Shown here in pieces: positions 1 to 5,868 of a stretch of DNA of 8,081 nucleotides. The stretch comes from a bacterium UBP1_UBA4783 (GTDB taxonomy: Bacteria; Krumholzibacteriota; Krumholzibacteriia; Krumholzibacteriales; Krumholzibacteriaceae). Location: contig DHHB01000084.1 in the NCBI GenBank assembly GCA_002403075.1, positions 33,481-41,561 on the forward strand. The letters run 5' to 3'. Made by a program: the position numbers and the translations under genes. Below the pieces are notes generated by a model. It saw only the letters and a program-made list of their open reading frames with translations. It searched no databases and was not told the DNA's origin. Each line of letters begins with the position of its first letter. Positions within the stretch are counted from its first letter, which is position 1.

Positions 1-453
1 AAGGAGTTTCAAGCTCTCCTGTCCGAGATGCAGTATATCAGCTCGCAGATCGACAAGGACGAGGAACGGATCCTCGTCATTCTCGACGAGACCGAGACGC
101 GGCGGAAAGCGGTGAAGACGATCACCGACCGAATCGATCGGGACAAGGGCGCGCTCGTCGCCGAGAAGGAAGGGCTTCTCGCGCGGCAGCGGGAAGCCGA
201 AGACGCGCTCAACGTGCTCGGGGACGAGAAGCTCCGGATCCTCCCGCATCTCTCGAACGAGATCCGCCGGCTCTACGATCGCATACTGAAGGCCAAGGGC
301 GACTCGGGCGCGGCGAATATCGTGGCCGATATCTGCCAGGGGTGCTACTCGCGCGTGCCGCCCCAGACGGCGCACGAGGTGCGCAGAAACAACGAGATCA
401 TGACGTGCGAGGCCTGCGGCAGGATCCTCGTCTATTTCGAGGACAAGGCGTAG
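1..453 (+). CDS. Coiled-coil / C4-type zinc-ribbon protein (CT398/DUF164-like), 3' part
   Basis: The reading frame is open from the first base, so this is the C-terminal 150 residues of a longer protein. Family members are usually around 240 residues, so roughly 90 are missing upstream. Visible residues 1-105 are highly charged and heptad-like, consistent with the long antiparallel coiled coil of this family. They are followed by a C-terminal zinc ribbon with cysteines at visible positions 112, 115, 136 and 139 (CQGC and CEAC), the latter running into GRILVYFED, a typical ending for the family. The exact role of the family is unsettled; it is generally thought to be a nucleic-acid- or protein-binding adaptor. 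The stop codon is TAG at 451-453, and the RNase H gene starts 43 bases later, so the two are probably co-transcribed. The family call is firm from the cysteine spacing; function is not claimed. Confidence 0.88.
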   Translation, partial: KEFQALLSEMQYISSQIDKDEERILVILDETETRRKAVKTITDRIDRDKGALVAEKEGLLARQREAEDALNVLGDEKLRILPHLSNEIRRLYDRILKAKGDSGAANIVADICQGCYSRVPPQTAHEVRRNNEIMTCEACGRILVYFEDKA

Positions 454-496
454 ATTCCCGCCGCGCCGCCGGCGCCCGCGAGGAGACCTCATCCCC

Positions 497-1087
497 ATGG
501 AAGCGCTCGCCCGGCTTTTGAAGCTTTTCGCCGACGGCGGCAGCATCGAGGAGTGCTGGCGCGAGGCCGGCTTCGCTTCGCCTTTGGAGGCGGCGGACGC
601 CCTTCGCGATCTCTCCCGAAGCGTCGGCGCTCCGCACGGCGCATCTCGGACCGCGCGGCGCGGGGGGCTCTCGGTCGTCGTCTACGTCGACGGGGCCTCC
701 CGGGGGAATCCCGGCCCGGCGGCGGTCGGGGCGGCGGTCTATACGCCGGACGGCCAGGAGCTCTCTTCGCGCGGCAAGAGGATCGGAGCGGCGACGAACA
801 ACGTCGCCGAGTATCGCGCGGTAATCGAGGGGCTCGCCGCGGCGCGCGAGCTCGGCGCGAACGCCGTCACGGTGAGGCTCGACAGCGAGCTCGTGTACCG
901 CCAGCTCATGGGCGCCTACCGGATCAAGAACCCCGAGCTCAAGCGCCTCGGCGAGGAGATCGGCCGCGCCGCGGGGGCCTTCGAAACATGCGAGTTTCAG
1001 CAGATCCCCCGGGAGGAGAACCGCGCGGCGGATCGCGCGGCCAACGAGGCGCTCAACAGCCCGCTTCCGGATCCCCGGGCCGAGTGA
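497..1087 (+). CDS. rnhA: Ribonuclease HI family protein with helical N-terminal extension
   Basis: The 196-residue protein should cleave the RNA strand of RNA:DNA hybrids in the cytoplasm (R-loops, Okazaki primers). The RNase H fold starts near residue 58. The four acidic metal-binding residues are visible: D65 in YVDGASRGNPGPA, E105 in NNVAEYRA, D129 in VRLDSELVYRQ and D179 in REENRAADRAAN. That last motif is typical of the compact RVT_3-type RNase HI; the histidine of the E. coli catalytic loop is absent, as is usual in that subgroup. Residues 1-45 form an extra helical segment, SIEECWREAGF followed by PLEAADALRDL, that resembles a small helix-turn-helix, joined to the catalytic domain by a short basic linker. 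The start is ATG 497, with AGGAG at 481-485. The DUF1232 gene follows after 31 bases. The symbol rnhA is by family; the protein is not a close copy of the E. coli enzyme. Confidence 0.9.
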   Translation: MEALARLLKLFADGGSIEECWREAGFASPLEAADALRDLSRSVGAPHGASRTARRGGLSVVVYVDGASRGNPGPAAVGAAVYTPDGQELSSRGKRIGAATNNVAEYRAVIEGLAAARELGANAVTVRLDSELVYRQLMGAYRIKNPELKRLGEEIGRAAGAFETCEFQQIPREENRAADRAANEALNSPLPDPRAE

Positions 1088-1118
1088 CCGGCGGATCCGG
1101 CTCCCCGGAGGCCGGCAC

Positions 1119-1496
1119 GTGCTCGAACGCCTGGAGAAGCGCGCGCGGATTCTCAACCGCGACGTGTACGCGCTCTACGTCGCCTCGAGCCATCCGGCGG
1201 TGCCGCGCGTTTCGAAGCTCATCGTCGCGGGCGTCGTCGCGTACCTGTTGAGTCCGGTCGATCTCATCCCGGATTTCATACCGGTTCTCGGCGTCCTCGA
1301 CGATATACTTCTCTTGCCGCTCGGCGTGGCGCTCGCGATCAGGACGATTCCGCCCGACGTGTGGCGGGAATGCCGGGAGCGGGCCGACGCCGGGCTCGCC
1401 GGAGGGCTGCCGCGCAGCCGAAAAGCCGCGGCGGTCGTCGTTTCGATATGGATCGCGTGCGCGGCTCTTATTCTCTTCGCCGTCCTGCGGAGCTAG
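1119..1496 (+). CDS. DUF1232 (YkvA-like) membrane protein
   Basis: The 125-residue protein carries the DUF1232 signature at about residues 38-68: YLLSPVDLIPDFIPVLG, then a double aspartate (LDDILLLPLG). This hydrophobic hairpin-like core is probably membrane associated. A second hydrophobic segment at about residues 104-123 looks like a C-terminal transmembrane helix, so the protein is likely an inner-membrane protein. No biochemical role is established for the family and I do not assign one. Residues 1-30 are basic and amphipathic. The start is GTG 1119, chosen because GGAGG lies at 1107-1111, seven bases upstream, and no better start precedes it. It lies 31 bases after the RNase H gene and 30 bases before the helicase start, consistent with a shared transcript. 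The family call is firm; the function is unknown. Confidence 0.85.
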   Translation: MLERLEKRARILNRDVYALYVASSHPAVPRVSKLIVAGVVAYLLSPVDLIPDFIPVLGVLDDILLLPLGVALAIRTIPPDVWRECRERADAGLAGGLPRSRKAAAVVVSIWIACAALILFAVLRS

Positions 1497-1526
1497 TGCC
1501 GGGGCGGCGGGAATCAAGGAGTGTTC

Positions 1527-2744
1527 ATGACGACGAATCAGACGAAGGCCAGCTTTTTCGGACTCGGCATCGCGCCGGGGCTCCTCAGCGCGCTGGACGC
1601 GCTCAAGTTCACCGTTCCGACCCCGATTCAGGAAAAGGCGATCCCGATCGCGATCGAGGGCAAGGACGTGATCGGCGTCGCCCAGACCGGGACGGGCAAG
1701 ACGCTCGCCTTCGGTATTCCGATGGCGCAGCGCATCGCGCAGGGAAAGGGCAGGGGGCTCGTGCTCGTGCCCACCCGCGAGCTCGCGCTGCAGGTCAACG
1801 AGGATCTCTCGAAGCTCGTCCGTTCTTTCAAGCTGCGGACCGCGGTCGTGATCGGCGGCGAATCGATGAAGCAGCAGATCAAGCAGCTCAAGGACCGGCC
1901 GCACATCGTCGTCGCCACCCCCGGACGCCTGAACGACCACATCGAGCAGCGCGGGCTCCGTCTCAGGGACATCACGATCCTCGTGCTCGACGAGGCGGAC
2001 CGCATGCTCGACATGGGGTTTCTGCCGCAGATCGAGCGGATCATCAGGCTGCTGCCGAAGGAGCGGCAGACGATGCTCTTCTCGGCCACCATGGAGGCGG
2101 ACGTTCTCCGGATCGCGTCGCGGTATATGCATCTTCCGGTGCGCACCGAGATCGCTCCTTCGGGCACCGCCCCCGAGCTCGTGACGCAGGAAATTTTCTT
2201 CGTCCTGAAGGAGATGAAAGGGGAGCTCCTGACCCAGCTCCTCGCGCAATACGGCGGCTCCGTTCTGCTCTTCGTGCGGACGAAACGGTCGGCGAGCCGG
2301 GTGGCGCGGCTGCTGCGCGGCAGGGGGTTCCCCGCCGCGGAGATCCACGCGGACCGCACACAGGGCCAGCGCAAGGACGCCCTCCGGCGGTTCAAGACGG
2401 GCGAATGCCGCATCCTCGTGGCCACCGACATCGCCGCGCGGGGCATCGACGTCAAGGCGATCGAGCTCGTTCTCAACTACGATCTTCCCGATGACGTGGG
2501 GAACTACGTGCACCGCATCGGACGCACGGGGCGCGCAGGGGTGAAGGGCCACGCCATCACGCTCGCGACGCCGGACCAGCGAAAGGACGTCAAGGCGATC
2601 GAGCAGCTCATCCACTCCAACATACCGGTGTCGCGGCACCCGAAATTCTCCGTCGTGGAGCCGGAGCAGCCGGCGGCCTTGAAGAAACCGGATTTCGGCC
2701 GGTATCCGCATCCGAGCAGGCGTTTGCTCAGGCGAAGGAGATAG
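1527..2744 (+). CDS. rhlE: DEAD-box ATP-dependent RNA helicase, RhlE type
   Basis: This is a 405-residue superfamily 2 RNA helicase that uses ATP to unwind short RNA duplexes, typically in ribosome assembly or RNA turnover. All the motifs are present: the Q motif (F10 and PTPIQ at 31-35), motif I AQTGTGKT (52-59), PTRELA, TPGR, DEAD (155-158), SAT (186-188), LLFVRTK, ATDIAARGIDV and HRIGRTGRAG (329-338). After the second RecA-like domain there is only a short basic tail ending RRLLRRRR. There is no CsdA- or DbpA-type RNA-binding domain, which together with the motif variants fits the RhlE group. The start is set at ATG 1527, with AAGGAG at 1516-1521 and a spacer of 5. A GTG at 1521 in the same frame overlaps that ribosome binding site and is unlikely. 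This is probably the last gene of the plus-strand cluster. RhlE versus another DEAD-box subgroup is an inference. Confidence 0.93.
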   Translation: MTTNQTKASFFGLGIAPGLLSALDALKFTVPTPIQEKAIPIAIEGKDVIGVAQTGTGKTLAFGIPMAQRIAQGKGRGLVLVPTRELALQVNEDLSKLVRSFKLRTAVVIGGESMKQQIKQLKDRPHIVVATPGRLNDHIEQRGLRLRDITILVLDEADRMLDMGFLPQIERIIRLLPKERQTMLFSATMEADVLRIASRYMHLPVRTEIAPSGTAPELVTQEIFFVLKEMKGELLTQLLAQYGGSVLLFVRTKRSASRVARLLRGRGFPAAEIHADRTQGQRKDALRRFKTGECRILVATDIAARGIDVKAIELVLNYDLPDDVGNYVHRIGRTGRAGVKGHAITLATPDQRKDVKAIEQLIHSNIPVSRHPKFSVVEPEQPAALKKPDFGRYPHPSRRLLRRRR

Positions 2745-2751
2745 GAGTCGT

Positions 2752-2772
2752 CGTCGCCGGGGCGCGGCGGCG
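2752..2772. terminator. GC-rich hairpin in the convergent gap (possible bidirectional terminator)
   Basis: Between the helicase stop (2744) and the symporter stop (2773) lie only 28 bases. CGTCGCCG at 2752-2759 can pair with CGGCGGCG at 2765-2772 across a 5-base loop; seven pairs are Watson-Crick and one is G-U. No U-tract follows on either strand, so this is not a canonical intrinsic terminator. A chance hairpin is possible in DNA this GC-rich. Its position exactly filling the convergent gap is the main argument for a role. Confidence 0.3.
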
Positions 2773-4191
2773 TCAACGCGCCCGGCGCGGCCCCCGCCGC
2801 GCGGCGGCGGTCGCGAGGACGAGCACGGCGAGGCTCGCGAGAGCGCCCGCGATGAAGCCGTCGACGCCCCACGGTTTCTTGAGCCACGTCCAGACGATCG
2901 CGGTGAGCGAGCCCGCCGCCATCGAAGTAACCACCCCCGCGGCGCCCGCCCCCTTCCAGTAGAGCCCGAAGATGAGCGGCCAGAGGGTCGTGCTCGCGAT
3001 GACGGCCCACGCGAACCCCGTGAGGACGAGGATGAGCGCGGGAGGCTTGAGAGCGATCGCGAGCGAGACGAGACCGACGGCGGCGCTGACGACCCGGTTC
3101 GCGAAGACCTCCTGCGCGTTCGTGAGCTTTCTGCGGAGACCGTGCTGGTAGATGTCGCCGACGAGCGAGCTCGAGATGATGATGAGGACGCCGGCGAACG
3201 TGGACATCCCGGCGGCGACGACGCCCGCGAGCAGCAGCGCGGCCTCCCACGGGGAGAGCACGAGCGCGACGAGCTTGGGGATCGCGAGGTCGGGATGCTC
3301 GAGCCCCGGAATGAGGACGCGCGTGAGGGCGCCGACGAGATAGGGGATGATGGCGATCGAGGCGCCGATCGTCACGATGACCGTGCCGAGGCGGAGCGTT
3401 TTCGCGTCCTTCACGCTGTAGAAGCGTATCAGGAGCTGCGGCATGCCCCAGACGCCGAGGCTCACGACGAGGGAGAAGCTGAAGAGCCCGGCCCAGCCCC
3501 ACACCCCCGGCGTGTCGACGTAGGCCGTTCCGGCCGCCGCGAGCCGCTCCATGCCGGCGCCGAGTCCGCCAACCGCGCCGAACGTCCTGAACATGAGAAG
3601 GAGGAGGGAGAAGATCATCACCCACGCCTGCAGAAACCCCGTCCAGACGACCGCCGTATACCCGCCGAGGACGACGTAGAAGATGATGACGAGCCCCGAG
3701 ATGAGCACGCCGCCCCAGTAGGGAAGGTCCATGAGGACCTGGAAGGCGTTCGCCATCCCTTTCACGACGCTCACGTTGTAGATGATGAGGAAGAGGAACA
3801 CGATCGCCGCCGAGTAGATCCCCGCGGCGGGGGAGTCGTAGCGCCGCGCGAAGAACCCCGAGATCGTCCGGACGCCGAGGCGCTCGGTCGTCTCCCGCAC
3901 GCGCCGTCCGAGAACGATCCAGCAGAGCGTGCATCCGACGGCCACGTTGATCGCTCCGATCCAGACCGTCGCCATGCCGTACTTGTAGCCGAACGCGCCC
4001 CCGCCGATGATGAGCACGGAGCTGAAGTAGACGGCGATGTAGGACAGCGAGGTCACCCACGGTCCGATCGTGCGGCCGCCGATGATGAAGTCCGCGGCCG
4101 ACTGCGTCCGGCGGGCGCTCCAGATGCCCACCCCCATGAGGACCCCGATGTAGAGAAAAAGAACGGCGATGCACGCCTGAAGCAGCGTCAC
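2773..4191 (-). CDS. Sodium:solute symporter (SSS/SLC5 family)
   Basis: The 472-residue inner-membrane protein should import an organic solute with Na+, using the LeuT-type fold. It is almost entirely hydrophobic, with about 12-13 apparent spans. Family marks include a first helix at about residues 3-24, DFIIGGR at 34-40 before the second helix, WGMPQLLIRFYSVKDAK in the middle, and GMSTFAGVLIIISSSLVGDIYQ beginning near residue 328. This last segment corresponds to the TM8 serine/threonine region that contributes to the Na+ site in the family. The C-terminus is short and basic. The start is set at GTG (4191), because AAAGGGGG lies 5 bases upstream on the minus strand (plus-strand 4197-4204). 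An in-frame TTG at 4242 would add 17 hydrophilic residues, lacks a ribosome binding site and overlaps the small upstream gene. It is the last gene of the porin operon. The overall sequence resembles PutP/PanF-like symporters, but the substrate cannot be assigned. Confidence 0.92.
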   Translation of the reverse strand: MTLLQACIAVLFLYIGVLMGVGIWSARRTQSAADFIIGGRTIGPWVTSLSYIAVYFSSVLIIGGGAFGYKYGMATVWIGAINVAVGCTLCWIVLGRRVRETTERLGVRTISGFFARRYDSPAAGIYSAAIVFLFLIIYNVSVVKGMANAFQVLMDLPYWGGVLISGLVIIFYVVLGGYTAVVWTGFLQAWVMIFSLLLLMFRTFGAVGGLGAGMERLAAAGTAYVDTPGVWGWAGLFSFSLVVSLGVWGMPQLLIRFYSVKDAKTLRLGTVIVTIGASIAIIPYLVGALTRVLIPGLEHPDLAIPKLVALVLSPWEAALLLAGVVAAGMSTFAGVLIIISSSLVGDIYQHGLRRKLTNAQEVFANRVVSAAVGLVSLAIALKPPALILVLTGFAWAVIASTTLWPLIFGLYWKGAGAAGVVTSMAAGSLTAIVWTWLKKPWGVDGFIAGALASLAVLVLATAAARRGPRRAR

Positions 4192-4213
4192 GTGTGCCCC
4201 CTTTGCGCGCGGT

Positions 4214-4330
4214 TTACGCCCGTCCGTCGCGGCGGCGGTCAAGCAGCGCCCAGACGATCGCGGCGACGACGCTCGCGCCCGTTACGACGAACGCCAGAAA
4301 GGTCGACCACGGAAAATTGAACGGACCCAT
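4214..4330 (-). CDS. 38-residue single-span membrane protein, putative symporter accessory subunit
   Basis: This small gene encodes a 38-residue protein beginning MGPFNFPWSTFLAF and ending ALLDRRRDGRA. A Pro-Trp pair (residues 7-8) precedes one hydrophobic segment at about residues 9-30, and the end is basic, predicting an N-out, C-in single span. Evidence that it is real: ATG at 4330 follows AGGAG by 7 bases, and that site overlaps the TAG stop of the porin (minus-strand TAGGAG, plus-strand 4338-4343). The stop is TAA at 4214-4216, and the symporter GTG follows after 22 bases. Very small proteins with a Pro-Trp motif before one span are known next to SSS symporters (annotated as symporter small accessory proteins); the resemblance is in size, topology and position rather than clear sequence identity. 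The likely role is assembly or regulation of the downstream symporter, which is inference. Confidence 0.75.
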   Translation of the reverse strand: MGPFNFPWSTFLAFVVTGASVVAAIVWALLDRRRDGRA

Positions 4331-4337
4331 ATCGATG

Positions 4338-4343
4338 CTCCTA
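4338..4343 (-). promoter_or_regulatory. Ribosome binding site overlapping the porin stop codon
   Basis: On the minus strand the bases read TAGGAG. The TAG terminates the porin gene and AGGAG is the ribosome binding site of the 38-residue gene, 7 bases before its ATG. This arrangement indicates translational coupling between porin and small protein, and it supports the small gene being genuine. Confidence 0.7.
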
Positions 4344-5675
4344 ATACGCGAGCAGCATCTCCCAGCGCAGGAAATGCGCCGCGTTTCGTCTCCCGGAATA
4401 CTCGTAGTACTCGCCCGGCTCGAACATCTCCCAGAGCAGATGGCCGCCGACGCGCGGGCCCGCGTTCCAGACGAGCTTCACGATCGAGAGGGTGCCGCGA
4501 TAGTCGAAATCGTCGCTGACGTGCGTCGGAAGCGCAGGGCAATGCGGGCCGCAGCCGAGGAGCAGCGCCTCGGGCGCCCACAGAAAGTGCGCGCGCATCT
4601 CGAGAGCGAGCCGGCCGCCCGGCGAGATATCGGTGCCGAGCCATCCCGAGGCGACGTTCTGCCAGTAGGCCGGTCCGTTCTCGCCCGCGAGCGTATAGAT
4701 GTAGAGCTCGCTCCATTTCGGCCAGCGGGAGTAGACGGGATTCCACCCCTCGTATCCGTCGCTCGATTGATCGTCGCCCGAGAGATAGATCCCTCCGCCG
4801 GACAGGGTCCACGAGGGAAGCGCACGCCGGACCGTCGCCTGGCCTCCGTATCCGAAGCGGTCGCTCGCCCCGCGGTTTCCGAGCTGAACGGCCGCCTCGA
4901 GGACGAAGGAGAGGCTCCCCGGCGCATGCCCCGAAACGCGGGCGCCGAACGTATGGACGTCGCTCTTCGGGAATACCATGTCCTCGTCCCACTCGTTCTT
5001 GTAGAGGTAGTACGCTTCGATTTTTCGTTCCCCTGCCGACTCGTCGACGTAAGAGAGGCCGGCGCCGGTCTCCTTCCATTCGACGAGGCTCTGATCCTGA
5101 TCGTTGGCGACGGGGAGGTACTCGTCGCGCTCGGGGTTCGAGATGAAATGCGCCTCGACGCGCCGCTTCTCGAATTCGGCCTTGAGAACGAGCGCGTTGA
5201 AGTAGGCCGTGCGCGAGCCGTCGAGCGGGCCGCCGTCCCAGCAGACGAAGCCGTCGCCGTAGAAAAGGTTCTGCCGCCCGAGCACGAATCCGAAGGGGGT
5301 GCCGCCGAGACGCTTTCCCTCGATCCAGAGATTCTCGAAGATGAGCTCGTGAATCTCGAAATCACGGTCCTCGAGGCCCCTGTTCGATTTCAGCCAGTGC
5401 CGGTGCTCGTTCGTGAGCAGCGCGTAGAGCTTCCAGTGTTCGCCGGGAGCCCACGATCCCCAGATCTGGGGACGAACGCGGATCGAGTTGTGATCGTCCT
5501 CCGCGGCCTCCGAGAGATCGTAGACGTTGGCCAGGTACTCCTGGCGAAGGCGGAGCCGCGCGCCCCAATCGAACTCTCCGCGCGTCGCGGCGGCGGCCGC
5601 GGGCGGAAGGGCGAGGGACGCGATCAGCGCGGCGGCGGCGACACCCCGTGCGGCTCCGATTCCGGGGAAGATCAT
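4341..5675 (-). CDS. Outer-membrane beta-barrel porin, alginate-export (AlgE-like) family
   Basis: The 444-residue protein has an N-terminal signal peptide: hydrophobic residues about 11-25, then PPAAAAA with likely cleavage near residue 30. The mature part shows alternating aromatic/polar beta strands from FDWGARLRLRQEYLAN onward and ends RWEMLLAY, with a terminal aromatic residue as expected for barrel insertion. Segments typical of the alginate_export family include RVRPQIWGSW (66-75), LYALLTNEHRHWLKS (83-97), FEIHELIFENLWIEG (106-120) and FVLGRQNLFYGDGF (130-143). In this family such proteins are passive channels for anionic sugars or other small solutes; the name does not prove alginate as cargo. 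Cysteines at 375 and 379 (GCGPHC) plus C145 are unusual for a barrel. ATG 5675 has AAGGGAG (plus-strand 5686-5692) ten bases upstream. It is first in an operon with the small protein and the symporter, implying two-membrane uptake. Confidence 0.82.
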   Translation of the reverse strand: MIFPGIGAARGVAAAALIASLALPPAAAAATRGEFDWGARLRLRQEYLANVYDLSEAAEDDHNSIRVRPQIWGSWAPGEHWKLYALLTNEHRHWLKSNRGLEDRDFEIHELIFENLWIEGKRLGGTPFGFVLGRQNLFYGDGFVCWDGGPLDGSRTAYFNALVLKAEFEKRRVEAHFISNPERDEYLPVANDQDQSLVEWKETGAGLSYVDESAGERKIEAYYLYKNEWDEDMVFPKSDVHTFGARVSGHAPGSLSFVLEAAVQLGNRGASDRFGYGGQATVRRALPSWTLSGGGIYLSGDDQSSDGYEGWNPVYSRWPKWSELYIYTLAGENGPAYWQNVASGWLGTDISPGGRLALEMRAHFLWAPEALLLGCGPHCPALPTHVSDDFDYRGTLSIVKLVWNAGPRVGGHLLWEMFEPGEYYEYSGRRNAAHFLRWEMLLAY

Positions 5676-5729
5676 TTCAGCGGCGCTCCCTTCGCTCGTC
5701 GGCGATGGAAACAGTCAAAGCCCCCATTT

Positions 5730-5756
5730 TCTATAGCAATTCGGGAGTCATGTCAA
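5730..5756 (-). promoter_or_regulatory. Putative promoter of the porin-symporter operon
   Basis: On the minus strand, TTGACA (5756-5751) is a perfect -35 box and TATAGA (5735-5730) a good -10 box, with a spacer of 15 bases that is shorter than the usual 17. Transcription would begin near 5723, leaving about 48 bases of leader before the porin ATG with its ribosome binding site at 5686-5692. The -35 element with its next base (TTGACAT) repeats the first seven bases of the palindrome arm at 5802. This could be a regulator half-site or simply the shared -35 consensus. Confidence 0.5.
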
Positions 5757-5801
5757 GGGTTCGTCGCTCGGGCCGGGCGGCTGGGGAGACGAATTCATTG
5801 C

Positions 5802-5827
5802 TTGACATATAGTTTGATATATGTCAA
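5802..5827. promoter_or_regulatory. Perfect inverted repeat, probable operator of the ArsR-type regulator
   Basis: TTGACATATA (5802-5811) and TATATGTCAA (5818-5827) are exact reverse complements separated by six bases (GTTTGA). The 26-base site is a strongly AT-rich patch in otherwise GC-rich DNA and lies 42 bases upstream of the regulator ATG. Its size and dyad symmetry match what ArsR/SmtB-type dimers bind, and its position within the regulator promoter predicts autorepression. The same protein may also control the divergent porin operon, whose -35 box is about 46 bases away. The palindrome is seen directly; binding is inferred. Confidence 0.72.
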
Positions 5828-5843
5828 TTTATGTTCATATATA
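5814..5843 (+). promoter_or_regulatory. Putative promoter of the ArsR-DUF2087 gene
   Basis: A -35-like TTGATA (5814-5819) is followed after 18 bases by TATATA (5838-5843), placing the transcript start near 5850, just ahead of the ribosome binding site GGAGG (5859-5863). An alternative pairs the perfect -35 TTGACA at 5802-5807 with a poor -10 (CAATTT, 5825-5830). In either case the promoter overlaps the palindrome, so a bound repressor would block it. Confidence 0.45.
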
Positions 5844-5868
5844 TCGAATCATTCGACGGGAGGGATAT

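Noticed and set aside
1521..1526. GTG at 1521 as the start of the helicase
   Set aside because: It overlaps the AAGGAG ribosome binding site that serves ATG 1527.
1053..2711. Long minus-strand open frame (552 codons) opposite the DUF1232 and helicase genes
   Set aside because: It is antisense to two well-supported genes, its translation is dominated by Arg, Asp, Glu, His and Pro as expected for GC-rich shadow frames, and no domain is recognisable.
2504..4174. Minus-strand open frame (556 codons) overlapping the symporter in another frame
   Set aside because: The symporter frame contains the family motifs; this one has low-complexity Arg/His-rich composition and runs into the helicase antisense.
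4192..4242. TTG at 4242 as an upstream start for the symporter
   Set aside because: It would add 17 hydrophilic residues, has no ribosome binding site and overlaps the coding end of the 38-residue gene, whereas GTG at 4191 has AAAGGGGG five bases upstream.
3142..4320. Plus-strand open frame (392 codons) opposite the symporter
   Set aside because: It is extremely rich in Asp, Glu, Arg and His because it is the complement of hydrophobic codons of a membrane protein; it has no motif.
5821..5868. ATG at 5821 as the start of the ArsR-type regulator
   Set aside because: The codon lies inside the palindrome and promoter, has no ribosome binding site, and the added 16 residues are encoded by AT-rich control DNA; ATG 5869 has GGAGG at ideal spacing.
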